Positions 45,201 through 53,216 of a stretch of 64,000 nt of DNA are shown in pieces. The stretch is taken from the NCBI RefSeq assembly GCF_008087625.1, contig NZ_CP042997.1, positions 2,852,001-2,916,000 of the forward strand, given 5' to 3'. Made by a program: the position numbers and the translations under genes. The notes below the pieces were generated by a model. The model saw nothing but the letters and a program-made list of their open reading frames with translations, ran no database searches and had not been told where the DNA came from. This DNA comes from Aquisphaera giovannonii (GTDB lineage: Bacteria > Planctomycetota > Planctomycetia > Isosphaerales > Isosphaeraceae). Position 1 is the stretch's first letter. Each line of letters begins with the position of its first letter.

Positions 45201-47334
45201 CGGCATACAGCAGCAGGTCGCCGTCATTCGGCCGGGCCGCGATCGCGGCCTCGACCACGCCGCGCGCCTCCTCCTCGCGGCCGAGCTCGACGAGGGCCCG
45301 GTGGAGCGTCCTGGAGGGCAGCGAAGAGAGGGCACCGAGCCGTCGGACCCGGGCCTCGAGCAGCCGGAGCGGCTCATCCTCACGGTGCAGGTGCCGCGCG
45401 GCCTGGAAATACGTGCTCGCCAGGTACTCGTCCTTGTCCTCGAGGCACGACGCGAAGCGAGACAGCTCCAGCGACTCCGGTCGCCGCCGGGCATCCCAGG
45501 CGATGCGGGCCAGGACGTTCAGGATGGACGCATCGGTCCTCCGATTTCGCAACGCTCGACGCGCGAGTCGCCCGGCCAGCTCGTGCTCGCGTGCGTCGGC
45601 GAGCAATTCGCGGGCGTACTCGCGCAGGAGCGTCGGATCGGGGCGATCCCCGGCCGCCGCATCCCGGTAGATCGCCAGCCGGTCGTCTCGGCGGCCGAGC
45701 TCCCGCAGGCAGCCGAGCTGCACGAGGCGGAGGTTCACGTCGTCGGGGAAATCCGCCAGGAGGTCCTCGACGGCCCGGAGCTGGGCCGACGGGTCGCAGT
45801 CGTAGTAGGCCAGCATGCGCCGGGCGTGCCTCGTCAGGCGGTGGGACGGGGCGTCGGCGATGAGCGACTCGAGGATCCGCGACGCGTCCTCGCGATCGTG
45901 GGAGTCCAGCGACGCCTTCAATCGGTGGAGCGAATCGTAGAGCGAGGCCTCGGGGAGATCCAGCCCCTCGAGCAGGCCGGCCCTGTCCATCGGCACCATG
46001 GCCATGCCGCGCGGCCCGACCGAGCGATAGCGTTCGAGGAACGGGTCCGCGAGGGCCTCGCCCTCGTGGGGCAGGCTCGGGTCGCGGATCAGGAGCGTCC
46101 TCCGCACCGCGTCGTAGCCGATCACCGCCTGGAGGTGGGCGCTCTGGACCTCCACCGTGCCGAGGGTGAACGGCACGCCCCGGTCGAGCAGGGCGACCGC
46201 CGCGTCCCAGGTGACCGTGAACTCGCGCACGGCCCAGCCGTTGGATTCCGCCCACCCTCGCTCGCGATGATCGGGCGTGCCGTCGTAGCAAATCTCCCCG
46301 GCCACGTCGAGGTGGCTCGCTTCCTTGCCCCAGAACGCGGAGAGCGCGGTCAGCGTCGCCGGCGCACAGGTCTGATGATGCTGACGCACGAAGCCGACGG
46401 GCAGGCGGACCTCGCGGGCCGCGATGCTCTCGTCCGCGATGCGGGCCGCCACGGCGACGAAGAACGGCTCGCCGCTCTCCCGGGCGGCCGCGGCCGCCGC
46501 GACGCGATCGCCCAGCCGGTAGGCCACGTCCGAGCGGCGGCCGGCGAGCCACTTGCGACCCGGCTTCTCGATCAAGGGGGCGAGGGCCTCATAGCGATCC
46601 AGGCTGCGGCGGGCGTCGTCGAATCGGCCGCTCTCGTACTCGAGGGCGGACAGCATGGCCGCGACGACGCAGCTCTCCACCCGCTCCACGGCCCCGGCGA
46701 GGAATGCCAGGGCCTCCTCCTGCCGGCCCGTGATCTGGAGCATGTGCGACCTGGAGAAGATCGCGGGCACGTACCCGGGGCAGAGCCCCAGCGCCCGGTC
46801 CGCCGCGGCGAGCGCCTCGCCGTATCGATCTTCCATCTCCAGCAGGCTGCACCGCTCGATCAGGAGCCATGGCCTCTCCGGGGTCAGTCGTTCCGCCCGC
46901 TCCAGGTGGGCCTCGGCGGAATCGAAGTCGCGGAGAGAGCCCAGCGTGAAGCCGTGCAGGGCGAGCCAGTCGGCCCGGACGTCCTCGGCGGCGTGGTCCA
47001 GGGGGCCGACACGCCGGAGGAACTCCCAGGTCGGCAGCGGCCCGCGGCTGGTGAGCAGCCGCCTCGCCATGTAATAGCAGGCCTCGGGGTGGCCCGGATC
47101 GTCGCGGTACGCGCGCAGGTGCAGCAGCGTGCCGAGTCGGGAGCCGCCGAGGTGATGGGCCAGCCGCCCCCCCAGGAGTCGGGCCTCGGTGCCTCCCCAG
47201 ACCTCGATCGGCCCGATGGCCCTCGCGGCCTCGTATGCCTTCAGGAACTGACCGGCCCGATAGTGTGCTCGGACCGCGGTCAGCTCCGTCTCGTCGACCG
47301 CGAGCTTGCCCTTCCTCTCGCCCGTCGCAACCAT
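42283..47334 (-). CDS. Large TPR protein with an internal C39-like cysteine peptidase domain
   Basis: A 1683-residue protein without signal peptide or membrane helix. ATG 47334 has GGAAGAGG 6 bases upstream; a longer reading upstream lacks protein-like sequence. Residues ~20-300 are TPRs. At ~315-445 lies a papain-like C39 domain: VGFVRQHHQTCAPATLTALS with Cys323, SAHLQAVIGYD with His400, and LLIRDPSLPHEGEAL with Asp418, forming a complete triad. The rest, ~450-1680, is almost entirely TPR-like helical repeats (AIFSRSHMLQITGRQEEALA is an example from the first block). C39 peptidases normally cut double-glycine leaders in ABC exporters; here there is no transporter domain and no precursor gene nearby. 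A stand-alone regulatory or processing peptidase on a TPR scaffold is the inference. Confidence 0.85.
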   Translation of the reverse strand: MVATGERKGKLAVDETELTAVRAHYRAGQFLKAYEAARAIGPIEVWGGTEARLLGGRLAHHLGGSRLGTLLHLRAYRDDPGHPEACYYMARRLLTSRGPLPTWEFLRRVGPLDHAAEDVRADWLALHGFTLGSLRDFDSAEAHLERAERLTPERPWLLIERCSLLEMEDRYGEALAAADRALGLCPGYVPAIFSRSHMLQITGRQEEALAFLAGAVERVESCVVAAMLSALEYESGRFDDARRSLDRYEALAPLIEKPGRKWLAGRRSDVAYRLGDRVAAAAAARESGEPFFVAVAARIADESIAAREVRLPVGFVRQHHQTCAPATLTALSAFWGKEASHLDVAGEICYDGTPDHRERGWAESNGWAVREFTVTWDAAVALLDRGVPFTLGTVEVQSAHLQAVIGYDAVRRTLLIRDPSLPHEGEALADPFLERYRSVGPRGMAMVPMDRAGLLEGLDLPEASLYDSLHRLKASLDSHDREDASRILESLIADAPSHRLTRHARRMLAYYDCDPSAQLRAVEDLLADFPDDVNLRLVQLGCLRELGRRDDRLAIYRDAAAGDRPDPTLLREYARELLADAREHELAGRLARRALRNRRTDASILNVLARIAWDARRRPESLELSRFASCLEDKDEYLASTYFQAARHLHREDEPLRLLEARVRRLGALSSLPSRTLHRALVELGREEEARGVVEAAIAARPNDGDLLLYAAEHDASIGEADRAAERLERARGNCRRTDWLHASAGLAWSRGDLAAALSLWREVLQVEPLATDANGSVAQLLAETEGRPAALAQLAAACQAFPFSCALHRLRIGWMRDEAPAEAEAAIRQLLHVHPADGWGFRELALALGRQDRHDEAMEALETARALEPSSTNEASVRGALLSRAGRTEEARDAYREAIRRDVDNDWAIDWLLESAGTQAERREDLEFVGRELERQVTFGDGLLAFARRARGTLDGYSILEFLTRALDARPDLWQAWSALIRERIERDEAGEALDLVARATARFPLLPKIWLDAAAAHAARGDAEAERDAIRHALRISPGWGEAARTLAASLEREGKYDESRPVLERALASSPLDAYNHGFLADTLWHLGEKDMAVERIANALRLDPGYDWAWSTMEDWTRELGRSTAVEALARELTQQRPGDRRAWLALARVLDGPEALDERLEALETATRIQPLAVEAYDLKAELLAGAGRFDEAKAACMPAALGDRPPHLLRGRSAWVTAARGDLRAAIAEMREVVSHNADYGWGWLRLSEWTRQVGTDEEYLRAAEGAARAAPEWPVALGYCGEARARNGDRAGAKASLRKALELAPGYQFARMELFDIELAERDFAGASETLERLKGNGEEADPFILSREVQLNAARNDRSAAMAGLSRLIRTTAPEGDWPWEAADQAVVKAGWADAADAVYFEGLHRPDLARVVGRLWANRWIGRRQWRRRRQLESILDCGGDAAHEALTAYLSGLGDCWSVLRTSRCIRRHGERLRSRTSSWGTAGYALIRAGRHRAAARWLADWPEREDAEPWMLLNAVIAHRSLGQVAEAARVGRHSVSISPEGRNPHHQLWLVVDDLIRGALDEARRVLATIDGEGLDRTAAYLHALANIAAETMLAAGDVDSGGRRRAARDARVRIRGLNRGAAISPDFHLAVMRTYSRLLRALAARIGPWHGAVLRLSLQGSVPQAAARR

Positions 47335-47570
47335 CGTCGCCTCTTCCGAGATGCCGTGCGGGCCGGCCCGCGGGGACCGTGCCCCTGCGACGGCCGCATG
47401 AATCCGCCAATCCTCGGACACGTAATTGTAAAGGTTGGTTCCCGTCCGCGTGGAAGCTTCCGGCTCGCAAGCGGGGTGGGGCCTTGCCCCGGACGGCCGC
47501 TCCGCCTCTATTGAAACGTGCGAACGCCGGCCTCGACGCCCCCGACCCATCCCGCCGAAAGGAGCCGCCC

Positions 47571-48905
47571 ATGCAACGCCGAGGACTTCCCGGCGCAACC
47601 CCGGCCGTGACAACCTGGCTTCTCGGGATGACGCTGCTCATCGGCCTCGCGGCGAGGGTCTCGGCGGATGAGCCGTGGCTCGGCCCGTACTCCGGGCCGA
47701 GCCGAGATGACGTCGACGCCTCCACGCTGGACGGCAAGGTCCTCTGCGGATACCAGGGGTGGTTCAACACCCCGGGTGACGGATGGGGATCCGGATTCGT
47801 CCATTGGGGGCGCGGCCTCGAGAGCCCCGATCGGCGCCACTTCACCGTGGACCTGTGGCCGGACGTGTCCGAGTATGCCCCGGAAGACCTGTGCGACATC
47901 CCGGGGCTGAAGATGCCCGACGGGTCGCCGGCCCGCCTCTACAGTGCCTTCCGCAAGGGGCCGGTCCTGACCCACTTCCGGTGGATGCGCGAGTACGGCA
48001 TCGACGGCGTGTTCCTGAGCCGATTCGCGGGCGAGGCGGCCGACAAGAACCGCGCGCGGCATGTCAACCAGGTGCTCGCCAATGTCCGCGAAGGATGCCA
48101 CCGCGAGGGGCGGGTGTGGGCCATGATGCTGGACCTCTCGGTCGGCCGGGGGCTCCCCACGAAGGCCGTCATGGACGACTGGAAGTTCCTCTGCGATCAG
48201 GTCAGGGTCCGCGAGGATAGTCGCTACCTGCGACACCAGGGTAAGCCCGTCGTCCTGCTGTGGGGACTCGGATTCCAGGACCGGCCGTGGACGCCGGAGC
48301 AGGGCGAAGAGCTCGTCCGCTTCTTCAAGGAGGATACGAAATATGGCGGCGTCTACCTGATCGGCGGGATCGATCCCCATTGGAGGACGCTCAAGGGGGC
48401 CTCGCGCCGGGACCCGGCGTGGTCGGCCATCTATCGGTCCTTCGACGCGATCAGCCCCTGGGACGCGGGCCGGTATCGGGATGACGCTTCCATGGACCGG
48501 CTTCGGAAGGACGTCTGGGAGGGGGATATCGCCGAACTGAAGCCGCTGGGCAAGGGCTACATGCCGACGGCCTTCCCGGGATTCTCCTGGGACAACCTGA
48601 TGCGGAAGAAGCGCGGCACGACGCGGATCCCGCGACGCGAGGGCGAGTTCTTCTGGCGGCAGTTCGCCATCTTCCGAGACCTGGGCGTCCGGACCGTCTT
48701 CGTCGGCATGTTCGACGAGGTGGACGAGGGGACCGCGATCTACAAGGTCACGAACAGTCCGCCCGTCGGCCCCTACTTCCTCACCTACGAAGGCATGCCG
48801 CCGGACTGGTACCTGCGGCTCACCGGGGCGGCCACGCGGATGATCCGCGGCGAGATCGCGGCCTCGCCGAAGATCCCGGCGGACCTTCGTTCGACGCTCC
48901 CCTGA
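47571..48905 (+). CDS. Exported glycoside hydrolase of the GH71/GH99-like group
   Basis: A 444-residue protein. ATG 47571 has AAGGAG at 8-base spacing and opens a signal peptide (TTWLLGMTLLIGLAARVSA). The mature part begins VLCGYQGWFNTPGDGWGSGF, the typical opening of the 'xylosidase/arabinosidase' proteins related to GH71/GH99. It has a (beta/alpha)8-like course: THFRWMREYGIDGVFLSRFA, GRVWAMMLDLSV, KPVVLLWGLGFQDRPW, GVYLIGGIDPHWR and VRTVFVGMFDEVDEGTAIYK. The acidic residues in MFDEVDE are candidates for catalysis. The substrate may be an alpha-mannan or similar polysaccharide. It precedes the S41-like gene by 36 bases on the same strand. Confidence 0.8.
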   Translation: MQRRGLPGATPAVTTWLLGMTLLIGLAARVSADEPWLGPYSGPSRDDVDASTLDGKVLCGYQGWFNTPGDGWGSGFVHWGRGLESPDRRHFTVDLWPDVSEYAPEDLCDIPGLKMPDGSPARLYSAFRKGPVLTHFRWMREYGIDGVFLSRFAGEAADKNRARHVNQVLANVREGCHREGRVWAMMLDLSVGRGLPTKAVMDDWKFLCDQVRVREDSRYLRHQGKPVVLLWGLGFQDRPWTPEQGEELVRFFKEDTKYGGVYLIGGIDPHWRTLKGASRRDPAWSAIYRSFDAISPWDAGRYRDDASMDRLRKDVWEGDIAELKPLGKGYMPTAFPGFSWDNLMRKKRGTTRIPRREGEFFWRQFAIFRDLGVRTVFVGMFDEVDEGTAIYKVTNSPPVGPYFLTYEGMPPDWYLRLTGAATRMIRGEIAASPKIPADLRSTLP

Positions 48906-48941
48906 GTTCCCCACGCCGTCCTATTGGAGCGAGGAAGACAG

Positions 48942-50144
48942 ATGACCGCCGCCGGTTGTCGCCCGCATACGTCGATCGCGTCTCGCATGGCCCTGCTCGG
49001 GATGCTCGCGTGGGGCACGCTCGCCGGCCCCCTCCGGGCCGACGACTGGCAGGCGATGGAGAGCCGGCTCGTCGCGGTCGTCCGCGCCCGGTTCTACGAC
49101 AAGAGACGGGCCGATGATTGGGCCCAATCGAACGCACATTTCTCCCGCGACGTGCGCGACGCGGCCGGCTATGACGAAGCCGCCCGCGCGGCCGTCGGCC
49201 GCCTGCGGACTTCGCATACCGCGTATTACACGGCGGATGAGCCGAGGTACCACGGGCTGAGGTCGATCTTCCGGGGCCCGATGGGTCTTTCGCCCAGGGA
49301 CGTCGAGGTCGATTCGATCGGCGTCGACCTGGCTGCCGGAGGCTTCATTCGAGTCATCTTCGCCGGATCGCCGGCCTCCCGTGCGGGGCTGAAGCGAGGA
49401 GACCGGATCGTGCTGGCCGACGGCAAGCCCTTCGAGCCGATCGCGTCCCTTCGCGGGCGGGCGAGGAGCCCGGTCAAGCTCTCGGTGCAGGGGCGTCCCG
49501 GGGGGCCGCTCCGGGAGGTGACCCTCATGCCCCGGAAGATTGACCCCAAGCGGGAATGGCTCGAAGATCAGGAGAAGGGCGCGCGGATTGCCGAGCGGGG
49601 CGGCAAGAAGGTGGCCGTCATGCGCCTCTTTTCGGCGGCGGGGGAGGAGCACGAGGCGGTCCTCCGCAACGCGATCGCGGGCGACTTCGCAGCCGCCGAC
49701 GCCCTGGTCCTGGACCTTCGCGACGGCTGGGGAGGCGCCTCGCCCTCCTTCGTCAACCTCTTCAACCGTACCCCGCCGGTCGTCGAGATGACGGAGAGGG
49801 GCGGGAGCAAGGCGATTCACGATACGCAGTGGCGAAAGCCGCTCGTCCTCCTCGTTAATGAGGGGGCCAAGAGCGGCAAGGAGATCGTCGCCTACGCGGT
49901 CAAGAAGCACAAACTGGGCACGCTCGTCGGCATGAGGACGGGAGGCGCCGTGCTGGCGGGCACACCGATCCCGCTCGGGAATCGGGCCCTCCTTTATCTC
50001 GCCGTCGCCGACGTTCGCGTGGACGGCGAGAGGTTGGAGGGTTTTGGCGTGTCCCCCGACGTCGTCGTCACGGAAGATCTGTCGTACGCGGACGGCAGAG
50101 ACGACCAACTCGATCGGGCCATCGACGTGGCCGCGAAGCCCTGA
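48942..50144 (+). CDS. Exported S41-like (C-terminal processing) peptidase homologue with PDZ domain
   Basis: A 400-residue protein. ATG 48942 with GAGGAAG upstream opens a signal peptide (ALLGMLAWGTLAGPLRA). An N-terminal helical part is followed by a PDZ domain (VIFAGSPASRAGLKRGDRIV) and an S41 fold (ADALVLDLRDGWGGASPSFV). At the nucleophile position NEGAKSGKEIVAYAV keeps Ser311, but the general-base lysine 25 residues later (TFGKG in Tsp/CtpA) is replaced: MRTGGAVLAGTPIPL has Ala336. Some S41 relatives use other residues, so activity is possible but unproven. The C-terminal LEGFGVSPDVVV is standard for the family. It probably shares an operon with the GH71/99-like gene. Confidence 0.82.
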   Translation: MTAAGCRPHTSIASRMALLGMLAWGTLAGPLRADDWQAMESRLVAVVRARFYDKRRADDWAQSNAHFSRDVRDAAGYDEAARAAVGRLRTSHTAYYTADEPRYHGLRSIFRGPMGLSPRDVEVDSIGVDLAAGGFIRVIFAGSPASRAGLKRGDRIVLADGKPFEPIASLRGRARSPVKLSVQGRPGGPLREVTLMPRKIDPKREWLEDQEKGARIAERGGKKVAVMRLFSAAGEEHEAVLRNAIAGDFAAADALVLDLRDGWGGASPSFVNLFNRTPPVVEMTERGGSKAIHDTQWRKPLVLLVNEGAKSGKEIVAYAVKKHKLGTLVGMRTGGAVLAGTPIPLGNRALLYLAVADVRVDGERLEGFGVSPDVVVTEDLSYADGRDDQLDRAIDVAAKP

Positions 50145-50302
50145 GCCGGGACGATCCTCGGCGAGGAACGCAGGTGGTCTCCAAAGAGCAGATTAAAACT
50201 CGCAAACTCCCCGGCTCCCCCTCCTTCGCATGACGAGGTTTCGCTTACGATGTCTGTCTCAGTTTCCCTGGATCCGTCGAGATTAACCAGGCGGAGAGTC
50301 GC

Positions 50303-51088
50303 ATGCATCGGAGTGAGACCCATCTCCGGCTCCGCCCGATCGCCGAGAGCCTGGAATCCCGGTCGTTGATGGCCATGGTCTTCCTCCTGAATGGGAACGG
50401 CTACGCACAGGCGAGCCCTTCCATACAGACTCGGGTCGCGGCCGCCGACCTGGCCCGGCGAGGGCACACCCCGATCCAGGTTTCCTACGCGAGCATGACC
50501 GGCCTCGGTCCTTACCTGGCCCTGGCCAATTCCCTCGTGCGGGCAAGCCAGGGGCAGCCGATCGGCCTGATCGGATTCAGCGCGGGGGGGACCCTGGCCC
50601 TCAGATTGGCGAGTTATCCCGGGTTGCGTGTTTCGAGCGTGCTCAACTTCTACGGTCCGCCCGACCTCGCCGGCTGGCTGTCGTATCACGGCAGGGACAT
50701 GTATGCCCGCCGGATCTCGCAGAACATCGACGGCAGCCGTGCGTTCATCGACGCCATGAGCGGCCCCGGCGACTCATCCGCCCATCTGGTCAGCGTCTTC
50801 GGGGAGCGAGACCGGAACGTGGACGCGGTTTCCAGCGCGTCGAGCTTCCGCCAGGATTTCCGATCGGGCGTGGTCTACACCTACGCCGGGAACCATGGGG
50901 TGACGATCCGGGCGCAACCAACGGCCTATCAGGACTTCCTGAGTCACCTTCCGCCCGTGACGCCCGCCGCGTCTTCATCCCCATGGATGAGTCGGTTCCG
51001 CCTCAACCGAGATCGAGTCGTCAGGCCATCGCTCCCGGCCGCGGACCGCGGCGGACAGATCTGGGTCCTGCCCGGCAAGCCTGCATAG
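50303..51088 (+). CDS. Alpha/beta hydrolase with a LEPR-XLL-like N-terminus
   Basis: A 261-residue protein; GGCGGAGAG precedes ATG 50303. Residues 17-24 read LESRSLMA, resembling the LEPR-XLL motif and so hinting at export. The rest is an alpha/beta hydrolase: VFLLNGNGYAQA for the oxyanion strand, IGLIGFSAGGTLALRLA with nucleophile Ser in GFSAGG, SVLNFYGPPDLAGW, VSVFGERDRNVDAV with a candidate acid, and YAGNHGVTI with the histidine. Dienelactone hydrolase-like or small esterase activities are possible; no substrate is suggested by its neighbours. The sequence after residue 220 is a low-complexity tail. Confidence 0.75.
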   Translation: MHRSETHLRLRPIAESLESRSLMAMVFLLNGNGYAQASPSIQTRVAAADLARRGHTPIQVSYASMTGLGPYLALANSLVRASQGQPIGLIGFSAGGTLALRLASYPGLRVSSVLNFYGPPDLAGWLSYHGRDMYARRISQNIDGSRAFIDAMSGPGDSSAHLVSVFGERDRNVDAVSSASSFRQDFRSGVVYTYAGNHGVTIRAQPTAYQDFLSHLPPVTPAASSSPWMSRFRLNRDRVVRPSLPAADRGGQIWVLPGKPA

Positions 51089-51195
51089 GTGAACCACGCA
51101 CCTGCGAGGACGTGGCCAAGAGGCCCCACCGCTCGATGCGCTGCATGGGATTCGCGGCCGACCGCCGATGGCGAGACGGTGGGACCGATGCGGAA

Positions 51196-51654
51196 TCACC
51201 TCAGCGGCTCGAGCTCGGGCGGCCCATCGTCTCGCATCGCCTGCGCGATGGTACGGAGACGTCCGCGGAGGGCCTCGAGAGGCTCCGGCAAGGAACCGGT
51301 CGGGATCGCATCGAGGATCCGCAGCGCCTGGGCGGGGCGGGATTCGGACTGGATAAGCAGCTGGGCGAGCTTGAGCTGGATCCGCGGGGAAGGGGCCTCG
51401 ACGCCGTTCACGTAGTCTTCCATGACCTGGACGGCATTCTCGCGATCCCCGGCGGCCAGGATGGCCTTGATGAGGTCCATCCAATCCCGCGGGGGCGGGC
51501 TCCATGGACCGAGGCGCTCCCGCGCCTGGCGATAGACGCCGACCGCCGCCTCGACCTCGTCGAGGTCCATGTGGCCGCGAAGCGCGCGGAGGGCGGCGGA
51601 CGACTCGTCCTCGTGGGACCCAGAGCGACCGGGGTTTGCGTCGCCACGCTTCAT
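51196..51654 (-). CDS. Small TPR-like helical protein, function unknown
   Basis: 152 residues, soluble. After a charged N-terminus, helical pairs with TPR-like spacing appear: EAAVGVYRQARERLG, WMDLIKAILAAGDRENAVQV and LKLAQLLIQSESRPAQALRI. Two or three repeats are the most that fit. It starts 19 bases after the CPBP-type protease gene in the same direction and so is very likely co-expressed with it, perhaps as a partner protein. I do not recognise a family. It converges on the alpha/beta hydrolase gene. Confidence 0.6.
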   Translation of the reverse strand: MKRGDANPGRSGSHEDESSAALRALRGHMDLDEVEAAVGVYRQARERLGPWSPPPRDWMDLIKAILAAGDRENAVQVMEDYVNGVEAPSPRIQLKLAQLLIQSESRPAQALRILDAIPTGSLPEPLEALRGRLRTIAQAMRDDGPPELEPLR

Positions 51655-51673
51655 GACCTGCCCTCGCCGGACG

Positions 51674-52408
51674 TCACCAGTAACGCCATTCGCCGGTGCT
51701 CAGCACGTGGATCCCCAGCGCGAGGTTGGCGACCAGGTGGCTGACGAAGCAGGCGAAGAGCGACCTAGTCCGCCAGAGCAATCCCGCCCACAGGAGGCCC
51801 GTCAGGATCGCGGGGAGCCACTCGGGATGGGCGAGCGCGAAGGCGGCCGACGTGATCCCGGCCGCGGCCGGCGTGACCCGTCCGACCGGGACCTCCAGGA
51901 AGTTCGGGTTGATGATCCAGCGCATCAGGAACGACCGCCAGAAGAGTTCCTCGATCAGGGGCACCAGGAGGACCAGGCCGAAGAGCCGGACGGCGATGAA
52001 GGCTTGCCGCCCGCCGGATGGGATCGCCGTGGGGTCGAAGCCCGTCCGCTTGCCGAGGAAGGACAGCGGAGGATAGAGGCCGTCGAGCCGGACCCAGAGG
52101 ACGTACACGATGAGGCCGACGACGACCGCCAGCGTCACGGCGCCAATGCGGGGAAGGGGGCGGAGGTCCGACCAGGCCGCCCGGAAGTAGATCGCGACCA
52201 TCGACACGATCGCCACCTTCGCCGCGTAGGCCAGCGGGTACCACCCCTCCGGCAGGTACGCCTCCAGGCTCGTGAGGGCGAGGAACGCAAACATCGGGGC
52301 GACATACGGCAGCAGGTCGCCGACGCCGGGCTCCGCGGGGTTCGCGGCCCGGCCGGGCCGCGGCTGAGGCGCCCCGGGCTCGTCCTTCGCGGGGGTCTGA
52401 AGATTCAT
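51674..52408 (-). CDS. CPBP/CAAX-type intramembrane metalloprotease, exosortase-associated subgroup
   Basis: A 244-residue membrane protein with about seven helices. Catalytic motifs of the CPBP (Abi/CAAX) family are present: Glu153-Glu154 with Arg158 in LIEELFWRSFLMR, His194 in AAFALAHPEWLPA and His224 with Asn228 in FVSHLVANLALG. The segment EGWYPLAYAAKVAIVSMVAI, then LRPLPRIGAVTLAVVVGL, resembles the 'CAAX prenyl protease-related' proteins encoded with exosortase/PEP-CTERM systems. A PEP-CTERM protein gene lies 2.3 kb away on the same strand. It could process sorted proteins or act in an unrelated membrane pathway; no exosortase gene is in this window. Confidence 0.85.
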   Translation of the reverse strand: MNLQTPAKDEPGAPQPRPGRAANPAEPGVGDLLPYVAPMFAFLALTSLEAYLPEGWYPLAYAAKVAIVSMVAIYFRAAWSDLRPLPRIGAVTLAVVVGLIVYVLWVRLDGLYPPLSFLGKRTGFDPTAIPSGGRQAFIAVRLFGLVLLVPLIEELFWRSFLMRWIINPNFLEVPVGRVTPAAAGITSAAFALAHPEWLPAILTGLLWAGLLWRTRSLFACFVSHLVANLALGIHVLSTGEWRYW

Positions 52409-52464
52409 CCGATCATCTCGCGGGAGGAATGCGACTCGATCGACGGGACGGAAACCGAATCCCG

Positions 52465-53133
52465 TCAGTAATCCCGGCGCAGGAGCGTCCAGAGCGACGG
52501 GTCGTCGAGACGGCGGACGACCAGGTCCGCGGAGTACAGGCCCTCGACGGGGCTGTGCTCGTGGGGGACGGCGACCACGAACGTGCCCGCGTCGCGGGCC
52601 GATGCGACGCCGGCGGGGCTGTCCTCCAGCACCATCACCGACGCCGGGGGGACGCCGAAGCGTCGGACGGCCTTGGCGTAGATTTCCGGATCCGGCTTCC
52701 CCTTCGTCACGTCCTCGGCGGCCAGGATGAAGCGGAAGCGGTCCGCGAGGTGGTGCCCCTCCAGGAGCCTGTCGGCATACGCCCGCCCGGAGGACGTCGC
52801 CACGGCCAGCGGCAGCCCCTCCCGGCGGAGCCGGTCCAGCAGCGCGATCAGGCCGGGGGTCGGGTGGACGGCGGTATCGACCTCGTCATTGAATCGGCGG
52901 CGGACCTCGGTCAGGAGGTCCTCGGCCGGTTCCTCCAGGCCGCTCATGTCCCGGAGCACGTGGCCGACGTCGGCCGCGCGACGGCCGATCATCGCCCCCA
53001 TGATCTCCGGCGTGAACGACTTGCCGCGTGCGGCCAGCATCTCGGAGGAGACGCGGAAGAACAGGGCCTCGGTGTCGAACATCAGGCCGTCCAGATCGAA
53101 GACGACGGCTTGGATCGGCTCGGGGTCGTTCAT
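52465..53133 (-). CDS. HAD-superfamily phosphatase (beta-phosphoglucomutase-like)
   Basis: A 222-residue HAD hydrolase with a type-1 helical cap. Motif I is AVVFDLDGLMFDTE with the nucleophile and acid/base aspartates, motif II is LPLAVATSSGRAYAD, motif III is the lysine in VTKGKPDPEIYAKA, and motif IV is VMVLEDSPAGVASARDAG. The cap includes MIGRRAADVGHVLR. The set matches the subgroup of phosphoglycolate phosphatase, beta-phosphoglucomutase and small sugar-phosphate phosphatases. ATG 53133 (MNDPEPIQ) is preferred; a start at 53178 would add 15 basic residues. Downstream gene order points to transcription with the CPBP protease (56-base gap). Confidence 0.9.
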   Translation of the reverse strand: MNDPEPIQAVVFDLDGLMFDTEALFFRVSSEMLAARGKSFTPEIMGAMIGRRAADVGHVLRDMSGLEEPAEDLLTEVRRRFNDEVDTAVHPTPGLIALLDRLRREGLPLAVATSSGRAYADRLLEGHHLADRFRFILAAEDVTKGKPDPEIYAKAVRRFGVPPASVMVLEDSPAGVASARDAGTFVVAVPHEHSPVEGLYSADLVVRRLDDPSLWTLLRRDY

Positions 53134-53216
53134 GGCTCGGTCGTGACCTCGGTGACGCGTGGAGACGTCCTTGGGCATGGCGATCCGCGGGGGATGACGG
53201 GCCGGCGTGGGCGCCT

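Noticed and set aside
42283-47334. Bacteriocin or lanthipeptide export locus, suggested by the C39 domain
   Set aside because: No ABC transporter, modification enzyme or small precursor gene with a double-glycine leader was found around it.
44770-47514. 914-codon plus-strand frame opposite the TPR-C39 gene
   Set aside because: No protein-like features; the minus-strand frame has the C39 triad and TPR periodicity.
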